From Acanthamoeba lenticulata (Eukaryota > Discosea > Longamoebia > Acanthamoebidae): a stretch of 64,000 nucleotides of DNA. Position 1 is the stretch's first letter, and each line of letters begins with the position of its first letter. Where the stretch lies: positions 22,506 to 86,505 of the forward strand of contig NAVB01000344.1 in NCBI GenBank assembly GCA_002179805.1, written 5' to 3'. Made by a program: the position numbers and the translations under genes. A model generated the notes under the pieces. The model did no database searches. It was given only the letters and a program-made list of their open reading frames with translations, and was not told the DNA's origin. Shown in pieces: positions 11,199 through 22,996 of this stretch.

Positions 11199-13385
11199 AT
11201 GGAGGCTGAGTTGGTGGTCTCCTCTACCACCGTGCTCATGGTCCTCAACGCAGTCTCCTCGGCCTTTTACGCTGGCCTCATCACGTTCAGCGTCTCTCAG
11301 GCGGCTGGGGCTTGGGTACATTCTTTCATTGCATTCCGTCGTTTTGTCCCCCCCCCCCGCCTTTGCGCGCTTCGTTTTCGCTCTTCCTCCTCGGAAAGCT
11401 ACAGTATCTCTGGCCTAGGCTGACCTCACTATTCTGTCGAACAACTTCCTCAGGGAGGGGTGCCTGGTGGAGTCCTGCGCTCGACTCCCACGATAGTGAT
11501 TCCCTTTAGCTTGGGTCTGGCGCTCAACTCGTCGGTCTGGCAGCTGTACCAAGCTCTCCTGGTCACCCCATGTAGCATGTACGCCAATGAATTGATCATG
11601 TCCACCAAGCGGACGAACCACTTACTTCCCCCCCCCCCATATCACGTGCTCGCGTGTGTAGTCTCCTGGCAATTCTCGCCCTGCTGGCCTGGCGCCTCCT
11701 TACCGCCGTCCTGCCCCGGGCTCTGTCGCACTACCGGCTGCCCTTCATCGTACCCTCCTTACCTCCCTCCCCCCAATTGGCTGCCAACCGTTTGCATCAG
11801 CAGTCGCATGAATGCATAGCGCCCATTTTTTGGCGGTGCTCGATTATTGATCACGAAATCCAAACACTTGTGGGACGCAGGTCCCGTTGTGATGGGAGGG
11901 AGGGGAGTGTTGGGTATGTGTGTGTGTCGTGCGGACGGCGGGTGGGGCGTGACTTTAACGCGACGAGTGCCTCCGATGTGCGTGATTCTTTGAGGACTGC
12001 CACAGGTGGTGGGCTCGCTGCTCTGTTGGTTGCTCGGCGCGGTGGGGTCCTACCTCGCCTTGGGCGCCCTACAGAGTGTCGGCCTTCCCATTCTCGCATT
12101 CGGTCTTGGCGCCGTCATCCTCAGCTTTATGGTACCATTTCTCTCTGGCCTGTGCACTATCTCCAATCGAGCCTAAGGCCCGTGTTGTCTCTCCTCAGCT
12201 GAGCGCCCCAGTGGCTTGGATCGACCCGCTCCTGACTCACAAGAGCGCTGAGGCGCCGTTGCCGCGCTTCATCCACGCTTTGCAAGCGGTCATGGCCGCT
12301 TGCGTCGTGGGCGCCGCAGTCTTTGTGGCCAACATCGACCCAACCCTGGCCGGTACTCTTTTTCTGGTGTTGTGTGCATGACAGCACTCGCTTGGCTCAT
12401 TCCATCGAGCTCAGGGTTGTTGATGGGCCTGCCTGCCATGTCCCTCGTCTGCCTCATCGCTTCGTGGGTGAACAACAGTGAGCGCGCTTCTCTGGGTAAG
12501 CCCCTAAGCTGATGGTCCACATGCTGATGTCCCTTCTTACCGATTCATCCATCGCGGCATGGATTAGGTGCTGTGGGTACTCTCCTGCTTGGTTGCCTGA
12601 GCTCCGCGCTTTACTGCCTCGTGTTCGGGCTCTTGTACATGCGGTTCTTCAGTGCGGGACTGGGCCAAGCGCTGGCGCTGGTCTCGGCTCTGTGCACCAG
12701 CTACCTCCTCTCCGTGTTTGGGGTACGGCCAATCTCTGTTGCCTGTCGTTTCTTGGCCTTCCGCCAACACCCGCTAAGGCTCGGCGCGCAGGTCTCGGCG
12801 CCGATCTTCGTTACCTTGCGCTGGGTGGCCGCGGCCACCAAGAAGCGACAATCGCGCCGCCACGAGGTCGAAGAACAAGAGGGAGTCATGGTCGAGGAGG
12901 AAGACGAGGAGAACATGACCGTGCAGGACAGGCGTGCGATCAACCAGTACCAAAGCCAGGGCAAAAAGAGCGAGCTCGTGCCTCTCTTGCACACGCCACC
13001 GAGCCACGAAGGCAGCAGCGGGCAGCACGCCACCTACCACTCCTGCGGCAGCGGCGACAACGATTGGCGCGGTCTGGCCGAATCGGTCAGCCGCCTCGCC
13101 GTGCGACGACACCTGACCGAGGAGACAGAGCGGGCCATCAAGATGAAGGGCCACGACCGACGCCCGTCTCTTGCCGTGCTCTCCCTCGAGGGCAACGACT
13201 CGCAGTCACGCCCGCCTACACAGGAGGACGAGCAAGCAAAGATTGATGAGACCACGCCGGTGCAGCAGCCGAGCTTGGCAGCGCTGCAGCCGTGGGCCGA
13301 CGTAGACATCGTCCAGACGAGAGTTTCCAAGAGCCGAGCGCTTGTTGACAGCGCACTGACCACTGGCTCTGGCGAATTTGCGTAA
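11199..13385 (+). CDS. Multi-pass membrane protein, family not identified
   Basis: Eight exons (11199-11315, 11454-11578, 11662-11749, 12006-12131, 12199-12352, 12415-12495, 12568-12722, 12792-13385) encode 479 residues. The first two thirds hold about nine or ten hydrophobic segments typical of transmembrane helices, for example VVGSLLCWLLGAVGSYLALG and GTLLLGCLSSALYCLVFGLL. A loop with FVANIDPTLAG precedes GLLMGLPAMSLVCLIASW. The last exon is a hydrophilic, acidic and Ser-rich cytosolic-type tail of about 190 residues. The helix pattern fits a transporter or permease-like protein, and the Gly/Pro-rich helix pairs suggest an internal repeat, but no substrate can be inferred. The start at 11199 is the first ATG that opens a hydrophobic helix. 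Two introns contain 11-base C tracts. Confidence 0.75.
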
Positions 13386-13536
13386 AGACAAGTGTTTTTC
13401 ATGGTTTTCTTTTTTAGGGGCGCTTGGGCCAATTAGTTTTCTACAAATGGGAGGCTGTCAGCCTGGCTCTGGTGTGCACGGCAGAAGAAGACGCTATCTC
13501 CTAGTGACGACGTCGTTCTGCGGTTGAGGGGCCGCC

Positions 13537-13860
13537 TCAGAAAGAGTGGAAGTCCTCGGCGTAGGAGGGGAGGTCGCCCATGCCCCACGAGGGCATCCAG
13601 CTCTCGTGGCAATCGTCTCGGCGAGCCTTCTTGTTGCTGAGCTCAACGCCTGAAGAGAAGCCGTTGGCGACAGCCTCCATGACGGCCAGGCAGCCCACCA
13701 ACACGGCCGAGAACACTTGCTCCTTCACCGCCTCCACACCACTGGCCAGTTCGTCATGAGTGGCGGCCATTAGTGGAGGCTTTGCTGAGGGCGTCGGGGC
13801 AAGCTTCAGCACGGGTTGATTGTTGGCAAACACAACAACAAGGGGCGAAGCGCTGGTCAT
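13537..13860 (-). CDS. Small hypothetical protein (107 residues)
   Basis: Single open frame on the minus strand from an ATG at 13860 to TGA at 13537. The protein begins MTSASPLVVVFANNQPVLKL and ends in an acidic, aromatic tail (DLPSYAEDFHSF). The middle (VKEQVFSAVLVGCLAVMEAV) is one amphipathic or weakly hydrophobic helix. Codons in the second half end almost always in C or G, like accepted genes here, which is the main reason to believe it. No domain is recognised. It converges on the membrane protein gene, whose stop lies about 150 bases away. An additional 5' exon cannot be excluded. Confidence 0.5.
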   Translation of the reverse strand: MTSASPLVVVFANNQPVLKLAPTPSAKPPLMAATHDELASGVEAVKEQVFSAVLVGCLAVMEAVANGFSSGVELSNKKARRDDCHESWMPSWGMGDLPSYAEDFHSF

Positions 13861-14558
13861 GTAGCAGGAGAGGCTGTTCAACAGTGGCAGGGGTTGTGGG
13901 GTGCTTGGTGTGGTTTGTGCGGAGGGTGTGGAGTGAGGACTACGGGCAGCGATAAGACGCGCTGTGAGCTGTAGAGATAAAGAGACAGAGGTAATCGGTC
14001 AAGGGTGTGTTGGGCTCGCTGTGGTGAGAGAAGTAAGAAGGACCAAAAGAAATAGGCCTACAAAAGGGTGCAGACACTTCACGCCATTGGTCAGGAGCAT
14101 GTGTCAGCTGTTGAGAAATTGGATGTCGCTGCACGGAGTCAGGATTTTGCCCACGGGGGCCTGCTTTCTGTCATGTGTCTGCCATTTTGCTCATGGTAGC
14201 CTGACAGGACCGAGAAGGTCTTGGTGCGCTGGTTGAGGATGTGCCCGTGTGTCCGCAACTGTAAAGCAGATGAGCCATTTTCCGTCTCTTCTACTACTTA
14301 TTTCACTGTAACGTACTGCCAACCGGTGCCACTGCCAACGAGCCAGCAGAAGTGGCGCAATGAAATTTCAGATATTTACAGGAATTTCAGGCACGGTCGT
14401 GTCGTCGTTTTCGCTTTTCTTTGTGCCTAGTGCGTAATCAACTTCCGGATTCGGTAGGACATAGCGCCTTCCTGTTTTTGCAACGGGACAGCCTCCAATC
14501 CTGAAGAATTGCATCCTAAATCGTCCGCTCGGAAGATTTTCATCCACAATCTTCAAAA
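13861..14558. other. Intergenic region of about 700 bases
   Basis: No open frame with the local codon bias and no RNA gene was seen on either strand. Base composition is clearly less GC-rich than in the flanking exons. It lies between two divergent gene starts (13860 minus, 14559 plus) and so should hold both promoters. Confidence 0.5.
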
Positions 14559-16606
14559 ATGAAAAAGATGGCCACACAATCGGCGATGAGACGGTCGGTC
14601 GGCCGCGCCGTGTTCACTTCATCACATGGCGTTACTTCTGGAGGAGCGAGCTCCTTCCTCCGGTGCACCACAGATGCCCTTCTTTCCTCTCCTGCGGTAC
14701 TACCCCCCCCCTCCTCTTCCTCCCCTTACTCCCGGAGACCGCCCCGGTGCTGGGGACCGGCTCACGGTGCACCGCATGTGTGTGAACGCTCCAGGTCACG
14801 GTGGAGTCCGGAAGCAGGCGCGGGCTGGCCACTGAAGCCATCGCACAGACGCCAATCGAGGGCCTGGACAAGTTCGTGTCCAAGTACCGACGGCAAACGT
14901 TCGACTTGGAGGCCCCCAATGGCGGCAGCACGTCGGTGGTGGGCGACCTCCTGCGACGCACGCTGCCCTCGTTCGGCGGCGGCGAGCAGGCCGAGGACCC
15001 CATGAAGCTGGCCCTCCGGCTGGTGGACAAGGAGATCAAGACCCTCAACGGCAGCATCCAGCACCAGATCGAGGCCGTCACCGAGCGGCCGCTGCTGGCC
15101 AAAGTGGCGAGCTACTTCTTCAAACTGCAGGGCAAGCGCCTCCGCCCGGTGCTCGTGCTCCTCACCTCCAAGGCCATCACCGCCCACCTCCAGCACAACC
15201 CCTCCGCCCCCGCGGGGGCCGAGTCCCTCAACACGGACGTGCCCGGTACTCTCTCGCCCGCCTGCCAGCGCTGGAGGGCCTGACCTGAGCTGAGCTGACC
15301 TGGTGGGGTCATATCTTGCAGTGACGGACCGACAGTTCAGCCTGGCCGAGATCATGGAGATGATACACACGGCGTCGCTCATGCACGACGACATCATCGA
15401 CGAGTCGGAGACGCGTCGGGGCATGCCCACGGCGCACAAGATGTGGGACAGCAAGAAGGCCGTCCTGGCCGGCGACTTCCTTCTCGCCCGCGCATCGGTC
15501 AAGATTGCGCGCCTTCGGTACGCCTCGCCCTGCCTTCCGGGCACTTGCCGAGCCGGGGGACTCAAACTCTCTCTCTCTCTCTCTCTCTTCCCTTTGATCC
15601 TCTGTGGACACAGAGAGCACGAAGTGACGGAACTGCTGTCTACGATGATCGCGGACCTGGTTGAGGGCGAGTTCTTCCAGATGCGCAGTACGATTCTCCG
15701 CCTTTATGATCATTTTCTTTTTATCTTATTTAAAAACTTTTCATTTATTTTCTTTTAATTGATCAATAATAAGGAAAATAGCTGATGATCTTGCCCCCTT
15801 TGGCAGCCAATGTGGAGAAGGAGGGGAAGGAAATGACACAGTTCGACTACTACATGCGGAAAACCTACCTCAAGACCGCGTCGCTGCTCGAGAAGTGCTG
15901 TAGCTGTGCCGCCATCCTGGGCGAGGCTGACCGCGCGACCATCAACATCGCCAAGGCCTATGGCGCCCACCTCGGCTACGCCTTCCAGGTTCGGCACCCC
16001 CTGCCCCTGCAGGCTGGAGCCTATTGGCACACCTTCACGGCCTAACGATTGGTTTTTGTGCAGTTGGTCGACGACATGCTCGACTTCACGGGCACGTCAA
16101 CGGACCTGGGCAAGCCGGCGGCTGTCGATCTGTCCCTCGGTCTTGCCACTGCTCCCGGTAACGCTCCCCCCCCCCCAATGAGATCACACCCAACACGACC
16201 TACTTCTGCTTGTCCTCTGCTTGGCCTTCGGAGGGGAGGCTGACCCACACCGGTGTTCACCACGGGCAGTGCTGTTCGCGATGGAGGAGCACGGGGAGCT
16301 GCGCGCGCTGGTCGAACGCGGATTCAAGGAGGAAGGTGACGTGGGGAAGGCCTTCTCTCTGGTCCAGCGCTCAAAGGGCATCGCCCGCACCTACGCGCTC
16401 GCTCAGTATGTGCTCCACAGTCGCTCTAGTCTGTGTGTGTGTGTGTGTGTGTTGTGCCTCGGCGTGTGGACTCATTGTTGTCACGCGCGATCTATCGTAG
16501 GGAGCACTGCGACAAAGCGGTGGAGGCTATCGGCCAGTTGGCTCCGTCGCCCTACCGCGATGCTCTTGCCCGCCTGACGGAGAAAGTTTTGTCGCGAACC
16601 AACTGA
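14559..16606 (+). CDS. COQ1: Trans-polyprenyl diphosphate synthase, mitochondrial (COQ1 type)
   Basis: Adds isopentenyl diphosphate units to make the long ubiquinone side chain. Eight exons (14559-14696, 14795-15245, 15322-15517, 15614-15687, 15807-15988, 16064-16157, 16270-16405, 16501-16606) encode 458 residues. The first exon is Arg/Ser-rich without acidic residues, as in a mitochondrial transit peptide. The first Asp-rich motif is [15 protein letters not shown] (near residue 219) and the second is [10 protein letters not shown] (near 350). [11 protein letters not shown] is the usual helix before them. Length and spacing fit solanesyl or decaprenyl synthases rather than short farnesyl or geranylgeranyl synthases. 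The residues just before the first Asp-rich motif are small (TAS), consistent with a long product, but exact chain length is inference. One intron carries an 11-base C tract and another a GT repeat. Confidence 0.93.
15567..15589 (+). repeat. CT dinucleotide repeat in intron
   Basis: A run of about eleven CT units lies inside intron 3 of the polyprenyl synthase gene, 5' of its splice acceptor at 15613, where it may serve as the pyrimidine tract. Confidence 0.8.
16431..16452 (+). repeat. TG dinucleotide repeat in intron
   Basis: About ten TG units in the last intron of the polyprenyl synthase gene (16406-16500). Confidence 0.8.
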
Positions 16607-17048
16607 AGAGTTACGCTTCACACAAAGAACGAAACGACACTTTTGGCCTTCGCTTTCGTTTTTTCTTGTGCTGCAACTTCTTGGTGATGTTCACAGAAAC
16701 GACCTCCGCAGCTGCGTGCTGGTGGTAGAGTGCTGGCGAAGGAGGTGAAGTGTCCGGGGAAATGACGACTTTGGCGGTGTGAATCCGCTAAAAAACGTGG
16801 CAAAGAGCCCACGGAGCACAGGGCGGGGGGTTAGGCGATGGTAGTCGAGTCACCCTCCGCTAAATTTCAAGCCAATTCGTCACCTACCCTCCGCTTCAGC
16901 AGGCGTTTCTCGTGGCGTTGCGGGTTCTTCCATCTACAAATACTGCCACTTGTGTCTGCACCACCAACAACTCCAAACCCGCAAGCTCTTGCACCTACGC
17001 CAGCCACTCGTATCGCCAGCCGAGTATCACATACACACACACACAGAG
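16607..17048. other. Intergenic region
   Basis: No gene is supported. A frame open upstream of 17049 lacks an ATG and has poor codon bias. A CA repeat ending in CAG (17030-17046) just before the next ATG looks like a splice acceptor, so a 5' UTR intron is possible. Confidence 0.4.
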
Positions 17049-17729
17049 ATGAAGCTTGTTCCTGCATTGAGGCTTACGAGAAGCGAGAACGTGCACTACA
17101 ACTGGGGAAGCGAAGAAGAACTGGACTTTGGATCGGGCAAAAACGGCAGCCGCAGCCCAAGGAGCAACAACGATGACCGCCTCCCCTCGCCCGTCCAAAA
17201 CTATGGCGCGCTGAAGATGAAGTCGAAGAGCCTCATGAGTCATCTCATCTCGCCGCGTCCTTACTCCAAGGCCAAGCTCGAAGACGACGACGACTTCCAG
17301 GAGCAACGCCACCAACCTGCTCATGTCTCTCCGAGGCACGGCGGCTACAGCGAGCCCGACCAAGCGTGGCTTGGCTTTGAGGAGCAGCCTTCGGAGGCTT
17401 TCGTTGAGCGGCGCAAGCACCAGCAAGCGGCGGCCATCGAATACTACATGAAGAACGGAATGGACCAGCACGTGGAGACGCAGGAAGAGCTGGCGCGCAT
17501 GGCAGGCCCCAAGGTCATCCGAGCTGACGAGGCGTACAACCCCGAGGCTACCGGAGACGACGGCGAACAGGGGCTCGTGTGGGTGCGACAAGAGCAGCGA
17601 AAGGCCGAGCGAGCGCGCTCGCTCAGCACCGGCGACAAGTACGATGCACCGCGAAAGGCCGTGTCCAAACCGCGCAAGCTGGGCAAGAAGAAGAAGGGCG
17701 ATGATATGCCCATGCTCAAGTACTACTAG
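17049..17729 (+). CDS. Hypothetical hydrophilic protein (226 residues)
   Basis: Single exon from ATG 17049 to TAG 17727-17729. The protein starts MKLVPALRLTRSENVHYNWG and is rich in charged residues, Gln and Ser, with an acidic stretch (LEDDDDFQEQ), a helical segment around AAAIEYYMKNGMDQHVETQE and a very basic C-terminus (RKLGKKKKGDD) that could be a nuclear localisation signal. It has no signal peptide and no membrane helix. Codon use is like that of its neighbours, so it is probably real, but no domain is recognised. The ATG is preceded two bases upstream by a CA-rich CAG, so the transcript may begin in an upstream untranslated exon. It converges on the minus-strand protease gene ending at 18009. 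Confidence 0.6.
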   Translation: MKLVPALRLTRSENVHYNWGSEEELDFGSGKNGSRSPRSNNDDRLPSPVQNYGALKMKSKSLMSHLISPRPYSKAKLEDDDDFQEQRHQPAHVSPRHGGYSEPDQAWLGFEEQPSEAFVERRKHQQAAAIEYYMKNGMDQHVETQEELARMAGPKVIRADEAYNPEATGDDGEQGLVWVRQEQRKAERARSLSTGDKYDAPRKAVSKPRKLGKKKKGDDMPMLKYY

Positions 17730-18008
17730 CTTCGAAAAGCTGGTAGCGGCGGTTCGATGTATGATGTACAAAGTGTTTTGATATATGGCCAGAGATGTTG
17801 GCCTTGAAACAAGAAGTAAGCAGCACAGCTGACTTTCATGCAAGTGCCCTTAAGTGAAGAAACAGAATTGTACAGAGGAGACTGCCGTGACGAGAAGAAG
17901 CCAGAGCTTCTTGAAGGCTCCCAACAACAAAAATAAATAATAACAACAACAAGAGGAGGGGCCAGCCAGAAGAGGAGTCGCGCTTGAGATAACACAAAGG
18001 AGGAGCTT

Positions 18009-21000
18009 CTACACGTTGTGGAGGTCGCGTTTGGCCGTGATGCGATCCTTCCGCCCTCGCACGGTCGCATAGACGAGGAAGACCACGACGCCCACCACCA
18101 GGAAGTAGGGCACGATGTAGCCATCCAGGTTGTCTGTGACGTACGTCCCCCAGCCCGACAGTATTAGTTCGTGTTATCGCTGCTGCTGGTGGGACATCAT
18201 CTGCAAGTACCTCGTATGAGCGCGGCGTCGGGCCCGATGTTGTCGCTCAAGATGAAGCCGTCATCGTCCAGGTCTGTGCTCAACGTTGCAGGATCCTGCA
18301 TCATGAAGTGAGGGGGACAGCGCTTGTCAAACCACCATAAACAAAAGAATAAGAATAAGAATAATAAAAGGAGCACGATGACGGACCTCCCAAGTGATGG
18401 TGACGACGTGGTCCTCCTTCTTGAACTTGGCGTACTCGCGAGTATCGCACTGGGGCATCCGGTAGACGGCCCGATTGTCGAGCACCCGCGAGAACTTCTT
18501 TAGGTCGTTCTCGGCATAGGGCAAGCGGTTCGGGGGCACCAGGTGATTCGACACGTAGTCGCTCTGGTCCAGGTTCATCATCGACTCACCGCCTGGCCAA
18601 GTCACCGCCACCATCACAATCAGCGTCATTACCGTCGTCCATCGTCTACCTCACTGCTATGGTGGTGGTGGTTGTGTCGTGTATGAAGGTGACGGAGAGC
18701 AGTACTGAAGACGGTCTCGTCGATGAGGCCCTTGCTCGTGTACTGGAGGACCTTGCCCAGAAGCCAGAAGCAGGGCGTTTGCTGGTGAGCCGTGTCGAGG
18801 CACGACGAGTCGCCAAAGACCGCGATCCGCCCACCGTGCGTGTTGGTCGCGTTGAATCGCCGCATGGACAGCCTGTCCAAGGAGCGCCAGGTGAGCGCGC
18901 CTGCGCTAGGGCCTTGATGGGCGCCAACCGAGGGACGAAGAGAAGATTTGGGTGGGGGGGGGGGGGCGTGCGTACAGGCCGAGAATGGGAACGGTCTCCT
19001 TGACGTTGCGGGAGCGAAGTACGTCCTCCGTCTGGTCGTTCAGGGTGGCACTCACGAGCGTGCCGCCCCGCGGGAACGACGCGATGGCCGCTCCCGATGC
19101 GAACTGTCCGGCGACCCCCCAAAAGCACAGATTTAAGAGAGAGAAACTCGAATCGGGAGGCGGACAAGGACGAAGAGAGGTGAAAGCGGGAAAGGACGGG
19201 TACGTACGGTGGCCTGGTTTTCGGGGTGGCCCATCGGCCCGATCTCCCCGTCAAAGATGCGGTCGCCAAACTGAATCCGCCAGGAGACCAGCAGGTCGTT
19301 CAATGCCGGCACGTTGGCACCCCTGTAATGATTGTTGTTGATCCCCACCCACCACCACCAAACACGACAGGAGATCGTGGTGAGCATGATTCTCTTTCTT
19401 CGCAATCCCCCGCAAAGTGGTAACGATGGTGCGGGGAGGGAAGGAAAGTACCCGGTGGCGGGGGTCCACCACTGCTTGGTGTTTTCGTCAAAGAACTTGA
19501 TCTTGCGCATGACGTCGACATTGTACCAGTCGGCGAACAGGGCCACCGAGAGCCCCCGCTCCTCCACGTCCTACCCACCGCCGTCGCACGTCAGTCCACC
19601 ACGCCTGCCTGGCCCGCTGCCTGGCCTCCGCTGCGTGCAAGAGTGAGGAGGAACCTGGCGCAGCTTGTGGAGCTCCTCGGGGAAGTACTCCTCCTCGAGG
19701 TCGACCAGGAGGAGCGTCCCATAGTGGGAGGCGTTGAAGCAGGTGAAGGGCACGCCGAGCACCTCCACAAAGTAGCCCTGCGCCCGCAGGTAGGAGTACA
19801 TGTCCCGCAGGTTCGTGTGGATGTGGTCTCCGTTCCAGTCAAACGGTTCATTCTGCCGCCCGCCCGCCGACGTGTGAGCCCCTGGCAAGGTTTTTTCCAC
19901 GGCTGGGGGAAGGTGGGCACCTTGACCCAGAGGGCGTCACGCGGGAAGTAGCCCGACGGATAGCGCAGGTTGTGGAACTGGTCAAAGAGCACGCGCTTCT
20001 CGCGTGGCGGCGTCGGGATGATTCGTACGCGCAGAGGCACTTCAATCACGCTTACGCGCTCACGACTCTCGCCTGGATCGGGGAAAAATTAATAATATAT
20101 ATATATATATAAATATAAATATTAAAAAATGAACAAACACCGAACAATGAAGACGGCGATAGAGGGGGAAAAACGAAAGGAGTACCAGGTCCGGCGGGCG
20201 AGGAGATGGTGACGGAGATGACGCCCTCGGCCTCGCCGTCAAAGTCCTTGGCCTCCTCGCCGGCCTTGACGTAGATCGCGAGCCAGCCGGTCCACGGCCA
20301 AATGCGCTCCGGGTACGCGAACGACAGCTGCAATCCAAAATATAAATAAATAAAAACAAATACACGAAAACGAGCCGCAGGAAGGAAGCGTACTTCGAGA
20401 AGGTGGCCGTTCTTGCCCTGCTTCCACTGAGGCATGCCGACGACCTTGCCCACGACGCCCATGCCATTGAGGATGGTGGCGTTGACCATGAGCGGCATGG
20501 CCGTGTGGTAGAGGGGCTGCGTGCAGTAGGGCCACATGTAGGGGCAATTGGTTAGGTCCAGCGCCTTGGGGATGATCGACGCCCGGGGCTTGTAGTCCTG
20601 CAGGATCCGATAGGCGCCGAGCAGGTTGAGCTTTCCGAAGCCCTGCTCGAAGATGTTGGCTTCATCAAGGCGTTCGGCTGACTCGACCAGGGCCTGCTTC
20701 ATCGAGGCCGGATTGATGACGTCCCATCGCACACTCTCCGGCACGGTCGAGGCCAGCAGCGCCACTGCGCCCGCCACCTGTGTCCAGTCAGGCCCCCGCC
20801 CACCCGCCCAGCGACGTGGTGAGCCCACTCGTGCATACAAGCAGGCCGCAGAGTCGCGAGCAACGTACGACAGGCGACGCGACGCTCGTGCCCGAGAGCG
20901 AGCGGCAACCGCCGTAGACCCGCGAGCCTGACACGCCCTTGCCTAAAGCCAGTCCCCCCCCAAGCTGGCGGTTAATGGAGGATCCGATGAAGGGAGGAGA

Positions 21001-22679
21001 GGGGGCGGTGAACCGTAGGCGACAATGTCGGGTTTCACGCGGCCGTAGCCGTTGGGGAGCTCCCAGGTGGTCATGCCCCGCGACGAAAAGGCCGCGATCT
21101 TGTCACGGTAAGTGATGCCGCCCACGCCGATGACGTCGTTCTGGTCGGCCGGATTGTTGAGCGTTCTGTGAGAGATGGTGAGCAGTGAGCATCAACGCTG
21201 CATCGGTACTGTAGAAGGTTGAAGGGGCGCACCCATAGAGCGGACCATCGTTGCCAATGGCGGAAACGATGATGACGTTGTTGGCGCTCATTTCCCAGAC
21301 CTTTTCAATGAAGGGGAGGTCCATGAAGTCCGGGCCTCCAATGCTGAGGTTGAGAATGTTCATCTTGGTGTGGATCGCGTAGTTGAAGGCATCCAGGAAC
21401 CATGACGTGTACGACACTGGTTGGAACAACATCAACATCAATAACAGCAGGGCAGGTGAGTCACCAACGACGGAATCAAGTTGCTTGAAGGGACATTGGT
21501 TTTGGGATAAAGACCTCGATCGTTGGTGAAGACGCGGAAAACGTGAATGTCGACGTCAGGCGCGAAGCCCAGGCACTCGCTCTGGCTGGCAATCACGCCG
21601 GCAACAAAGGTCCCGTGGCCGAGTCCGTCATCCAGCGTGCTTTCATCGGTCCAGTTGGTCCGCTCCCGTATGTGGCGGAAGTGCGGGTGGTCCTTGCGCA
21701 GGCCCGTGTCGAAGATGGCGATCTTGACACCCTTACCTGCTCGACGCATGTGGTAAAATGTGATGAGGCCTCGATTGCTCGGAGGGAGGACTTGGGGAGG
21801 AGGTAGTACCAGAGAAGCCGCGATCCCAGAGGGAGTCGGCTTTAAACAGGTGCGGGACTTGGATCAGCGACGAATGAAGCCGCCGCATGGTGGACGTGGA
21901 GAAACCCTCCTCCTCCGAGAAGGACGAGTGCTTCCTATAACAAGCAGACGATATATAATGAGGTAGGAAAGTGAGGTAAAGGTAGGTAGAGGAGAGATTC
22001 ATACCGTCCTTTGACCTCGATGGAAAAGGGGTCGAAGGAGAAGGCCTGAGCATCCTCCCGGTCATCCTCATTTTCCTCCTCGGCGCTGAGCACGTTGACG
22101 AAGCGCCTCTGGGGGATGACGTGCTTTACGGCCGTATGCCGGGACAGTGGCCTAAGAAAGGCGTCGGGCACGCTCTGCCCAGGAAGGGGCGCGACCTGGT
22201 CGGCATGCAAGTGCCATACGGCGCAACACGATCGGCATGCAACCAAGAGAACAAGAGGAGGGAGACGAGAAGGCTGAACAAGAGGAGAGCACCTTGATAA
22301 GGGCAAAATCGCTCGGCAGCGATTGGCTTGGATTTGTGCGTTCAACATACTGCCAGTTCACGAGCTTCCCCAGAATGCGACCAATTAGGCTCTTGTGCTG
22401 GCTTTGTGACATGTATCTCTTGAAAATAACCAAAAATTCTGGAAAAAAAAAGGGATGTCATTGCTTGGCTAAAGGCAGACAAAAAAGATCGGGGGTACCA
22501 TTCTCCACAATTGAAGCTTTTACGGTCACGTGGACAGCCGAGTCGGCTTCAGAACCCAAGAGTGAGGTAGTGGCATTGAGAGGAAGAAAGGGCAAATTGG
22601 TATTACTCGCTGGTACTCCATGCACGATGCATAACAAGAGGACCGCGGTAATGGGCAGCAGAAGCGAAGCTGCTTGCAT
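18009..22679 (-). CDS. MBTPS1: Membrane-bound site-1 protease (S1P/SKI-1), subtilase
   Basis: Golgi/ER subtilisin-like protease that starts intramembrane processing of membrane-bound transcription factors. Nineteen exons (22679-22499, 22438-22293, 22195-22005, 21937-21810, 21736-21515, 21416-21233, 21165-21014, 20942-20869, 20777-20394, 20327-20186, 20072-19921, 19852-19655, 19570-19452, 19322-19208, 19103-18976, 18872-18706, 18592-18387, 18295-18211, 18133-18009) encode 1,032 residues; human S1P has 1,052. Visible parts in order are a signal peptide ([16 protein letters not shown]), a pro-domain, and the catalytic triad: Asp ~225 in AIFDTG, His ~256 in [10 protein letters not shown], Ser ~421 in SGTSVASP. 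All three are offset +7 from human Asp218/His249/Ser414. A long luminal region follows ([19 protein letters not shown]). One membrane helix ([17 protein letters not shown]) and a short basic tail end the protein. It is divergent from the secreted-protein gene at 22997. Confidence 0.96.
20095..20112. repeat. AT dinucleotide run in an S1P intron
   Basis: A short (AT)n tract within an intron of the minus-strand protease gene, between exons 20327-20186 and 20072-19921. It is unusually AT-rich for this GC-rich region. Confidence 0.75.
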
Positions 22680-22996
22680 TCGATGCAAGTGGAGGGCCCA
22701 AAAAGCCTCAAGGGCGACTAATTCAATTCGGCCAGGCTGTAGGAGCACACAGCACAACCACCATCACCCAGCTTTCACCGACGCGGTTTGCGAATGGAGT
22801 AATTCAGCGCTTAATCTCGCCCCACAAACAACTGGGGTGAAATTTCGCTGCCGGCACGCACAGCCAAAGGAAAGAAGCAGGAGAGGAAAGAGACCTTTCA
22901 AACACCTTTCTTGTCGACTTTCCTTTTTAGTCACTCTGGCAAACTGTCCTCCCGTGAAGCGGGACAGGGCCTGGTATCGTTCTCCCCGCACAGACA
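22680..22996. promoter_or_regulatory. Shared divergent promoter region, S1P and secreted protein gene
   Basis: 317 bases separate the S1P start codon (22679, minus) from the next start codon (22997, plus). No frame here shows the local coding bias. Both promoters and 5' UTRs must fit here. No specific element could be assigned by eye. Confidence 0.5.
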
